From positions 15,304,216 through 15,368,215 of the forward strand of contig CM070725.1 in NCBI GenBank assembly GCA_036346275.1: DNA of 64,000 nucleotides, in the 5' to 3' direction. Within the stretch, counting starts at the first letter, position 1. Each line of letters starts with the position of its first letter. The notes beneath the pieces are model-generated. The model was not told the origin of the DNA and searched no databases. It saw only the letters and a program-made list of their open reading frames with translations. This document shows, piece after piece, positions 55,268 through 64,000 of this stretch. The position numbers and the translations under genes were made by a program. This DNA comes from Otatea glauca (taxonomy: Eukaryota; Streptophyta; Magnoliopsida; Poales; Poaceae).

Positions 55268-55738
55268 CATTATGCTGATCCCCCAGTAAAAATGACGCTA
55301 ATCCCAACAATCAGCTACCTTCTGCAGTTATTGTAAGAAAAAGATATGGTTTTCCAGATGACTTGGCAAGCCAATGCAAAGCAGATACGCCAAACCCTGC
55401 ACCCCCAGTGCCGGGAAGCCACGTGGCGGCGCGAGGTGCCAGCACGGTGTGTGGCGGACACGAAGCCGAGCTCATTTCGTAGGATTTTGACTGTGCCGAG
55501 TACTTGTAAATTGTAATAGTGTTGTTATTTCAATGATCATTCCCAGCTGCAACAAGCCTGGGACGATAGAGACTGGTGATGTCTCGACAGTCTCTTTTCG
55601 TTATCTTGATGAGTGGTAACGAAGGAAACAACTGTGTTTGTCACGTAACATAGACGACGGCAATCAAGGTCAAGTGATCAACTGATGGAGAAGTCCAGAG
55701 ATACCTTTCCTTTGGTGTCTGCTTATCCCCAAGATAAC
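55268..55738. other. Intergenic, nothing supported
   Basis: 55380-55480 is GC-richer without an ORF. Possible fragment of a transcript end near 55500 (TGTAAATTGTAATAGTG), weak. Confidence 0.4.
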
Positions 55739-55741
55739 TTA

Positions 55742-56125
55742 GGGTCTATTTGGAGGGGCTGCGATTAGACTGAAAAGTTGCTTTTGGTTTCTGTAAAGCA
55801 GTTATAGCTGGCGGCTGTAGCTTTTCTTGTTATGCCGTTTGGCAAACTGGCTGCTTCAGCTGTAGCTTTTAGGGGCAACCGAGCGGGAAGGTAGTAACCT
55901 AGCGAAGCACAGCGGCGGACGAGTGGAGAGGTGACGTGGAGGTGGCGAGGCAGGATGACGGTGGTCAGGGAGGCGGAGTGCGTGAAATGGAAGACGGTCA
56001 AGCGAAGCCACAGCTGAAAAGCTTCTCCTCAACGGCTGCAGCTTTTAGGGGTCCTTCTGCTGTTTAGAGGAACTTTTGGCCTAAAATTGAAGCACAACTA
56101 AAACACAGCCTCCTCAAACAAGCCC
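55742..56125. mobile_element. Tourist-like MITE (384 bp)
   Basis: TSD TTA (55739-55741 / 56126-56128), ends GGGTCTATTTGG and CAAACAAGCCC. Same family as 45837-46249, with matching interior words AGCTGGCGGCTGTAGCTTTTC and GTTTGGCAAACTGGCTGCT. Confidence 0.85.
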
Positions 56126-56128
56126 TTA

Positions 56129-56854
56129 GACAAGTACCTCACCTCATGGATGGTCGAAAATTTCTGCTTCGTAATCATGTACAGCAGCTGGCGTAGAGGG
56201 ATATATATACATTAATCCTTGTAAGTTTTGGACTTGCTTGCATGCAGAAGAGGTCTTCCCATACCATGGGAGTCTTTTTGTATTTGTTTGTCTTGTTGTG
56301 ATTAATGAAAAAAAGAACATCGATGTTGCATCATCACAAAAATGACAGTAACGCTAGCCTAGCTGATGCTGCAAACAGCTTGGAAGCCAGAGTATTCAGA
56401 AGAGGTTTAAGCAAAATTTAGCGAAAGTAACAATACTAGAATAGAGAAACTGTGATATTTTCCGACATGTCAGCAACTTAGATTCTTTCACCACTCCTTC
56501 AAAATCCTCTACTATTTGGGATAAGTTTCATGGGAAGCCGCCGGCCCGCCTTTTGTATGGTGCACTGTTTCCATGAATTCTCAATGTTCAAACACACCAA
56601 AACTGAGAAGATTACGTCTATAGTTCAGTGCACCCATTACCTGAGACCACTTGATCCACAATAGATCGATTTGTTTGACCTCATTTTGGAATTATTATGA
56701 GGATATGACCCCAACTCAGGGTAGAAGGGGGCACAGGGCATTGTCGCCTTGGATCTGTTGCAATCTGCAACCACTTATTCTTGGAATCCACTAGTTTTCC
56801 CATGTCCAATGATCTTTCAAGACCTGGGAGGCTGCAAAGAAAAGAGGTGTCACG
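56129..56854. other. Intergenic, nothing supported
   Basis: AT-rich, no gene-like ORF and no clear repeat. Confidence 0.5.
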
Positions 56855-56864
56855 GGTGATTGGT

Positions 56865-57148
56865 AAGGTTCACAAAACCACGAAAAACCGCTCGAAAACC
56901 ACAATTTTTGAGCGTACCGCTGCGTTTCGAGATCTAAAACCGTTCTAATCGAAAACCGTTGAAAAATCGCGGTTTTCAAAAACCGCTCGAAAACCGTTTT
57001 GTAGGAACATTTCTTTCGTGAAAAACTGCAGTTCTTTTGTTGAAAACCGAATGGGTTTTGATTTTTTTTTCAAATTTTTTTATTTCTTATCCTTTCGGTT
57101 TTTGACGGTTGTTTTAGCGGTTTTCACGGTTTCAGTTTTGTAAACTCT
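56865..57148. mobile_element. MULE-type MITE (284 bp)
   Basis: Direct repeat GGTGATTGGT at 56855-56864 and 57149-57158 (9-10 bp TSD). Ends AAGGTTCACAAAACC.. and ..GGTTTTCACGGTTTCAGTTTTGTAAACTCT are imperfect inverted repeats. Interior is dense in AAAACCG / CGGTTTT. Confidence 0.8.
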
Positions 57149-57158
57149 GGTGATTGGT

Positions 57159-57849
57159 CTAAGATAAGTGGGGAAAGAGGGAGATCACCCATTGGAGGCA
57201 TGGAAGAACCTTTGCTTGCTCCTGTTTGCCTTCACATGCATTATATCTCAACTATTTCATAAATACTAGTTGACCAGACGTTCCAAAGGGGGTTAAGAAA
57301 GAATAGTTTTTGAGTAACATGGAGATGTCCACAAAGTTATATGGTGTGCCCAGTAGGTATGTCCATCAACTTATTATTAAGTGATGGGAAAATGGAGCAA
57401 GAGACATAATTCTCCCAAGAAACTTAATTCTGGTACATAATTTTTTTCTCCTTTACTTAACAGATAAGATACACACGTAGTGACACAGCAACACATTCAG
57501 AATTCACCATGCAAAAATTGAAGCACAAGGACGGGAGCGACACAGCTGGACATGTTTGAGGACCTCTAGTGCAATCTACTTATATATGTTTTCTTTATAA
57601 AAAAAATGCTAACAGACAGGATTAATTGAGAGGGAAAAAGGGTTATCTCTTCTAGTGCTCCCAACAAGATCTCTCAGGAAAATCTTGGACCTTTTTCCTG
57701 CTCCAAAGGTAAACAGTGCCTTTCTTTTCTCATTCTTACCTTCTAGCTCACACCAACACTTTTCTTTTAGGAACAAGTTGACATACTACATGTCTCACAT
57801 TAAACTGCAATGGCAGCTCGACACGGCAGACACAAACAACTGAGGGAAG
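57159..57849. other. Intergenic, nothing supported
   Basis: No supported gene; the ORF at 57655-57843 has no recognisable motif. Confidence 0.45.
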
Positions 57850-58124
57850 GAATCTGGGGCTGCTGGCATCTGGGGCTGTTGGCTTTTCTGAAAAAAAACT
57901 GTTTCTTTTATAGGCTAAAAAACAACCGTAGCTTTTTATAAAAGACCGTTTGACAAATAACTAATTTTTCTCACTAATAAATTGCAAAAGCAGCTTTCAG
58001 CTTTTAACTTTTCCAGTTATATATGGCTTCTAACTTATACCAAAAGCCGCTTAAAAGGTGAGCTGTTTGGACGGCTTATTAGTTTTTCAGAAGTTAAAAC
58101 TAGCTTAAAACCCCCCAAACAGGA
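57850..58124. repeat. Possible MITE with Tourist-like right end
   Basis: The right end CCCCCCAAACAGGATC reads inward as GATCCTGTTTGGGG, a common Tourist-like start. Arms share TTTTCTGAAAAA / TTTTTCAGAAG and AGCAGCTTTCAGCTTTTAA words. The left end and TSD are not settled. Confidence 0.4.
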
Positions 58125-60920
58125 TCTAGATTTTGTGAGACAAAAAATGACAGGACATGCATAGACACATATCCAGTTCCAACTCGTAGGATGTGATCTT
58201 ATCAAGACGAAAGGGCTGATTTGCCTTGACAACTTGCAACATCAAAGAACCAATCTGAAGGTCTGAACTAGGACGAAGCCTTCCATGACATGATCATACT
58301 AACAGACAGCAATAATCTTCCAATACCAGGGGGAAAAAACCACCAGAAGAAAAGGATTTGACACACACACATAAAACATATACGGTTGAATTCCACAAGC
58401 AAAATTATCCAGAATTATGTATGGACAATTGAAACTTTCAAGTTGCACATAGGTAAGAACTATCGCGTCTTCATATATAAATCAGTAATCAACAAATAAA
58501 CCAATTATGAAGAGTTATTGTCAGAAGTGCATATGTTATAATGATATGCAGCACAGGACATAAGAATGCATAGAAACGTGAACAATCAGATGGAAAGTGA
58601 CTCAAGGTAGATTTTAATCAATTCCCCCGGTAGAGATAAGCATGTCTTTTCCATGTCTTTGGAAGAGTCCAAAAGATGTTATCCCAATCTTACGCTACCA
58701 CATCATCACTGTTCCAAAGCACATATAATTGGAGGCTTGGAGCTCTTTCAGCTAAATACCATAGGCACGGTAAGCTTCACAAGTCAATTGTCTCAAAACG
58801 CTGCATGTGTAAGAAAAACCGATGATAAGGTTGATTAGATACCAAGTTAGGCTACTTCTGATGGAGATGAGACCAACAGGGACATAAATAAGGTTGTAGC
58901 AAATCATTTGGACATGGATAAGACTAGGGTAGAAGAATCCAAACACTGGCTTATCAAAAAGGTAGAAATGATGGATATCGATTCATTACACTTTTTAAGC
59001 AACTAATTCAAAAATAGGACATCGCTAACAGCATATCACAAAACAAAGCATTATCTTCTGTCATAAAAATTGACCAAAGGAGCATTCTCACCTCAGAACA
59101 CTCAACTCATGATGCGCGTAGCGTCACATCCTAATTCTTAGAGCTATACTATTCTATCCAACTCCAGATGATAAAAGCATAGCAGAAAGCAGATTCTGGG
59201 TCCAACCAATGATACATTGATACAGCGTTAGTTATGTCATTAAAAGCTGGCAAGCTTCTGTTTTTGTTCTGAGGTGAGATCCTAGTATTCTACAACTGAA
59301 ATAAATCCAAAGAAAGTACGGTAGTAATTAGGTTCTCATTGATTATTTTGTAAACATTCCCTATATAGTCCAGTTACAGATCTATGTGACTCATGAAACT
59401 TTAATACACAAAAAGCTAAATCTGAGAAGAAGCTGCTTCTTACATATTGCATTTCATATTATTATTGTTTCAAAGTTGTGCTATTCCAACATCACAATGA
59501 CAACACTATTGTCTGAATATTCATCAAAATTAAGCAATGTCACCAAGCATAGAAATGCATCATGGATAACTAAAGTGTGCCTCTTGCAGTTCAGAATACA
59601 TCGCTTTATTGACTAGGATGTAATGTGCTGTATTATTCACAGTGCTATTTCTAGAGTCATATGTAATGGGCCCAACAATGCAAAAACAAATTTTCTTAGC
59701 AGGTAAAAGAAGCAGGTTCAGTACGATCTGCACACAGATAAAAATGACAACTTAATTATTGATGGCAAGGTACACCGACAATGAAATTAGATTGGAAAGA
59801 TATGTTTAAAGATGTGAAAACTGTAGAACTAGAAAGGATTCACTCTATCTGTTGACTAAACTAAATTTGTACTGTGTCACATAAAATAATTTACAGCAAC
59901 TTGATCCCCTATTTAATGACACTAAGTCGCTTTAACTGCTACCAGTGTTCAAAAGATTTGAATATCTGCTTAACAACATCAGTATATAAAATGTGATAGT
60001 ACAACCAGTGCTAGGGAAGGCACACTCCATGAGAGCTGAAGATGGGCCTTGGAGCTGAAGGTAAGATTACACAACCAGCTGTGTAGGAGACACTAGTTTG
60101 TAGTCAGATCACTAGGCTTCTGCAAATGAGTGGAACAAAACTGCAGCAATATTAAGGCAATGGTATTCAGTATCCTAGTTGTGTCCACAGATAGATCTTT
60201 GAAATGTACAGTTAGAAAATTGAAAAAGGAGGAAGTGACAGAGGCCCAGTTGCCCTACAGCTCTATCAAGTTAAACCTTGGAAATGGAAAAGAAAGCTTC
60301 GCATATATATTCGCCACATCAGAAAATTTGACATATCATGCACTCATGAAGTTGGAAGATGGCTCCAACACATATTTAACTGATCTGGACTATGAACTAC
60401 GTAAATTTTACAGAAGAACCTTATGAAAAGAGTCCTTGTTCAGTCCATCCAAAAGTGTAGGAGGTGATAACACCTCCACCACATCTAACCATCCATCAAA
60501 TAGGGGCAAAAGCGTACTTTCATTTTAGAGAATAAAAGTATTAGGAATCCACATATATCCGGACAATTATGATGAAAAAGGAAAAGACCCTCCGGAAATT
60601 CCCCTCCCATGACTCAGTCATGATCAGTCCAGCACCCCTCCTTGATGGCCTGGCCCTCCCATCCGCATGGACATGGCTGTAATCATGGTGATTTTTCTCA
60701 CCAAAAAATCTTGCATGCCTACTCCTTGTCAACCACGACCTGATCTCCCGCAGCCTATAACCTCAACACTCCTTGGGACACCCAAGTGGTGGCCGTTGCT
60801 TGCTTCAATTCTTGGCCCCAAAAACTACTATGCTCGTAGGCCTCCCTGCTGACTCCCAGGATACAAGTAGTTGGATTCATATATCTTGCAAGTATTTGTT
60901 ATCTATTCACTGTAGTAATA
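58125..60920. other. Intergenic, nothing supported
   Basis: About 2.8 kb without a recognisable gene or clear terminal repeats. An ORF at 60130-60426 begins with GTG, not ATG, and has no recognisable domain. It may be introns or downstream region of the minus-strand gene at the right edge, but no splice pattern shows this. Confidence 0.45.
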
Positions 60921-60928
60921 GACGTAAC

Positions 60929-61997
60929 CATGGTTATCAAGGTGACAAGGCGAGGCGAGGCGACAGCCAAGCGCCTGGACGAGGATTAGGCAACCAAAAA
61001 AGGTTTAGCCAATCAGATTAACCCATGTCGATCTCCTATCTTTCTTCTCTTTGGGCCCAGGCCTATTCTTTTCTTTTCTCCTCGGCCCAAGCCTTCCTGG
61101 TCCAGCCCATTCCCGGATGTCGGCCTCCCCCCTCAAACCCTAACCCTCCCCCTCTTCTCTCTCCATTCACGCTCTCTCTCTCTCTCATCCCAACCGCCGC
61201 CCTCTCTCCTCTCGTTCTCTCTCTTGCCTCCCTTCCCCACTCCATGCCGCCGCCGACTCCTCTCCCCTCTCCGCTGCCAACACCCTCTCCAGCCCCCTCC
61301 ACTTCTCCTTCTTAGTTCAACCGTAGCTCACTCTCCCTCTCTTGGCGGCACGCAGTTAGAGAGTTGGTCGCGACAATGCAAACGCAGAGCGAGGGCAGCT
61401 GGCGCAAAGGAGCTAGCTGTGGAGGCAACGAACAAGGACGCGGAGGAGGTGGTGGAGGATCGGGTTCCGGATCTTTCCGATCTACAGCTGCTGGTGGTGG
61501 AGGCGACGGAGGTGCTGGCGGCACTGCGGCAGAGCTCTGCGGAAGAGGTTGTTGCTCTTGCTTGTGCAGAAGAGACTGCTCGGCAGCAGAGCTCTACGGT
61601 GGACAACGCGGAGGAGGCAATGGAGGATTGGGCACCGGATCTTACCGATCTGCAGCCGCCAGCGGTGGAGGCAATGGAGGTGGTGGCAGCACCACGACAG
61701 AGGAAATGGCGGCGCCACGACAGAGCTCCCTTCTCTCTCTCCATGAGCTAGGTATGGCAGCAAATAGCAAACTCAGCCCGAGTCCCCAACTCCCCATCAG
61801 TCCATCCCTTTTTCCCCTTCTCCCGGAGCCAAGTCGCACCACTCGAGCTCGCCTGGCAACGCCTAGACACCCCGGGCGACGCCTAGAACGTCCAGGCGTC
61901 CGCCTTTCCCCAGCAAAGGCGAGGCGAGTGGCCATGGCAGCCTTCCTCCAGTGCCTGGACACCTAGGCGGCGCTTAGGCGATGACTTGATAACAATG
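60929..61997. mobile_element. hAT-like element (1069 bp) with GC-rich cargo
   Basis: 8-bp TSD GACGTAAC (60921-60928 / 61998-62005). Ends CATGGTTATCAAG and CTTGATAACAATG are inverted repeats. Subterminal zones repeat AAGGCGAGGCGAGGCG, CGCCTGG and GCGCCTGGAC in both directions. The interior (61025-61760) is unlike the flanks: pyrimidine-rich CTCTCTC, then GC-rich with an imperfect 173-bp tandem duplication (GATC..GGATCTT.CCGATCT at about 61453 and 61626). It gives open frames on both strands but no known domain. Confidence 0.8.
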
Positions 61998-62005
61998 GAC
62001 GTAAC

Positions 62006-62276
62006 AATCACATTAAGTCCTCTAAACATTCATTAGCTGAGATGAGATTACATTTATGCCATTTTTTGCAACACCACCCTTATGCACCAGTGATGCATAA
62101 GCAAGAGATGTTGGAGGTGTTAGATTATCACAGACACCATACAATACTTTCTATTCGACGGTTCACAATAAAAGGATGGGCCGAACTAGGACTAAGGAGA
62201 AAAACAACAGGAGTGAAAATATGCACTACAACGTGCCCTTTTAGCAATACAATTCCATATTCAATACAGGATAACG
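62006..62276. other. Intergenic
   Basis: Short stretch without feature. Confidence 0.4.
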
Positions 62277-62733
62277 GAAGAAGTTTATATAACAACTTAA
62301 ACTTTGCTCGAAAGTCAATCTAGCACCCTGAACCATGAAACAAAACATTTGATGCCCTGAATTTTGCAATCCGATTCAAATAACTATCTGTCATGGTTTC
62401 ATAGGTTGGTATTGTCCATGTGGTGTGATTAGTAGGTGATTTTGCCATGTAGGATGATACCATGGCCAAGTTTAAGTGCATGATAGGTGGAGCCCACAGG
62501 GACTTCTCCCTCAATCGAAATAGAGAGGGTCATCGACTAAATTTGGTCAGTGTGTCATCCTACATGGCAAAACCGTCCACTCATCGCACCACGCAGGCAA
62601 TACTACTATGTAAAACTAGATCAAAGTGTTATTTGAACCGGATTACAAATCCCCGCTTCAATTGTCTAGTTTTATAGTTCAAGGTGCTAGACGGATTTTT
62701 GGCCAAATTTCGAGGTGTTATATGGACTTTTTC
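62277..62733. repeat. Foldback element (457 bp) with arms of about 200 bp
   Basis: Arms start GAAGAAGTTTATATAACA and TGTTATATGGACTTTTTC (inverted). Further in they share GTCTAGCACC.TGAAC.AT.AAA, AATCCG.TTCAAATAAC and TTTTGCCATGTAGGATGA in opposite orientation. Overall style is close to the Mutator-like foldback at 48720. TSD not clean (AGGATA on both sides). Confidence 0.7.
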
Positions 62734-63789
62734 GTAGGATACATTACATTGAATAAAGGTCACATCATTCCTTCTGAGTTAACAATACTGTGATTCAATT
62801 TAACATATAAGTACATAGATTAATACCGGAGAAATTTCATTTATAAAAAACCAAAAGCATTTATTCTGAGTTAAAACCACTTGTTTCAGACCATTCACAA
62901 AAAAATAAAATAAAAATTCTAATGATTTGCCTGCTCACACTAAACTCTGGTTCAATTACTCTTGCTAACATCAAAATATTTCCACACATGAACCGCACTT
63001 CTGATATCCAGAAGGCAAACAGATGTCAGGAAATTCATCTAGAGATTTGCATAGGCAAATGAAGGAACTCAAGAAAGTTACTGCATAAAAAGCTTTGATT
63101 TATGGTCATTTTTATGTTCCTTGGACACCATCAAAAGAGCTTTGATATAAGGCCATCTCAGTGTTCCTTGGACACCATCAAAACCAAGTCCTTGTTTCAA
63201 TTTCTTCTGATAGAAACACCAGAAGCATGATTGACACCTTGTGGAAAAGAAGAAGCCTGGAAATTTCAGCAACAGATGCAAGCATGTGAGGATTATCTTA
63301 GTCTTCGAAGAAGGTAGTTAGCAGAACAGCAATATATTCTTACAACCTTGATCAAGTCTAGCTACATGATCAGATTATGATCATTTATATGTTAGCATAC
63401 AGCAGTTAGATTCAACCTTCACTAATAACCTTTTACAGACTAAGAGAAACATGGGATAAAAGCTCCAATAAATAACATACACACTGAACTTGGGATTATG
63501 CAAAACAACACAATCAATCTAAAGGATATTACGGAGCAAGTACTCTCAACTTTTAAGTATTTCCTACATAAACCACCTACGTAATTTATAATTCTTTACT
63601 TATTTACAACACTTCATTGATAGTTCAACATTTATATGCAGAGTGAATAGATATCAACATTTGTTTTGAAGGAAAGAACTAATTGGTAGATACCATACTT
63701 TCCATGCAACAGCCTACAAAGGATCCTTTGAGCATTTTACAGTATTAGGGTGAGGAAAAAATCAGATCGTTTCAAATTTATATATATAC
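62734..63789. other. Intron or 3' flank of the SDHAF1-like gene
   Basis: AT-rich. An AAGAGCTTTGATATAAGGCCAT-like unit (in short words: GCTTTGAT, TTCCTTGGACACCATCAAAA) is duplicated at about 63092-63130 and 63140-63183. No further coding exon recognised. Confidence 0.4.
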
Positions 63790-64000
63790 CTTATTTATTT
63801 CAAGGGTAGATAGTCCAGTAATATCAGGATTCTTGAGCTGCTCAAGCTGTCTCTTCCCTCTTCTCAGCAAGTACTCAATGTACACAAAGTTCCTACGATC
63901 GACATTCCGCGCATTCTCACGGAACTCTGCTGAGACAACAGACTCGATCCTGTGGCGTTCTTCCGGGGACTTGAGCCGCGCTGTCCGAAGGAATCCACTG
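63790..64000 (-). CDS. SDHAF1: SDHAF1-like LYR-family protein, partial (C-terminal part)
   Basis: On the minus strand, entering at 64000, 70 codons read without stop: SGFLRTARLKSPEERHR, then VVSAEFRENARNVDRRNF, YIEYLLRRGKRQLEQLK and ITGLSTLEINK. The FLRTAR start is what follows the LYR tripeptide in complex-1 LYR proteins, so the LYR motif itself must be just outside the window. The RNF.YIEYLLRRG.KQL block is typical of plant succinate dehydrogenase assembly factor 1, a mitochondrial matrix protein that helps insert the Fe-S clusters of SDHB (family knowledge). The frame ends at AAG|GTATAT, a fair splice donor at 63790/63789. If not spliced, it would read ten more codons to a TGA at about 63760. 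The codon use and base composition are normal for a host gene, unlike the AT-rich region to its left. Confidence 0.78.

Noticed and set aside
60130..60426. 98-codon ORF that looks protein-like in composition
   Set aside because: It starts with GTG rather than ATG, has no recognised domain, no splice context and no relation to the SDHAF1-like exon.
1..64000. tRNA, rRNA or organelle-derived segments
   Set aside because: No cloverleaf-like A/B-box pairs or rRNA landmarks were recognised. The only tRNA-like strings are the primer binding sites of the retroelements.

Overview
The window looks like nuclear DNA of a grass, most likely Oryza or a close relative (inference). The evidence is the density of grass-type LTR retrotransposons, CACTA, hAT, Tourist-like and Mutator-like elements, a GC-rich monocot-style C2H2 gene, and a plant SDHAF1-like exon. 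Only two host genes can be supported. One is an intronless single-C2H2 zinc-finger gene with EAR motifs (21814-22605, minus). The other is the partial SDHAF1/LYR-type exon at the right edge (63790-64000, minus). Almost everything else is nested transposable elements, most of them bounded here to the base by TG...CA ends and target-site duplications (TSDs).

Layout: 1-1439 holds a foldback and a MITE-like repeat. 1440-20011 is a Ty1/copia element (Copia-1, TSD GGAGG). Its integrase is split by a second copia element (Copia-2, 5352-16605, TSD CCGAT) with Sirevirus-like traits. The 3' LTR of Copia-1 carries a 936-bp hAT-like insert, and its end lies in a 225-bp tandem duplication. 20383-28435 has the zinc-finger gene, a near-perfect palindrome, a MULE-type MITE and an old tandem array of about 170-bp units. 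28436-36968 is an orphan CACTA-type end next to a truncated minus-strand Ty3/gypsy element (Gypsy-A) with a 2.86-kb LTR and an 870-bp solo LTR from another family.

37125-45265 is a young minus-strand gypsy element of Tat/Grande type. It lacks gag, protease and most of RT. On its antisense strand it carries two gene-like units: a mini-gene with TATA box, ORF and AATAAA, and a six-exon gene with five tiny introns. 45271-48710 has MITEs. 48720-55258 is a three-level nest: a 3.34-kb solo LTR inside a 6.05-kb CACTA-type element inside a Mutator-like foldback. 55268-63789 holds more MITEs and a 1.07-kb hAT-like element with GC-rich cargo.

The least ordinary signals are the intron-bearing antisense gene of the Tat-type element; the many hairpins in the 51301-54644 LTR that share an invariant TGTGT loop while their stems change; three hairpins of identical 12-7-12 geometry in the same LTR; the paired 222-bp inverted repeat in the CACTA element; and the diverged 170-bp array. 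Nearly all premature stops in the element genes fit C-to-T (or G-to-A) change, as expected of methylated, silenced DNA.
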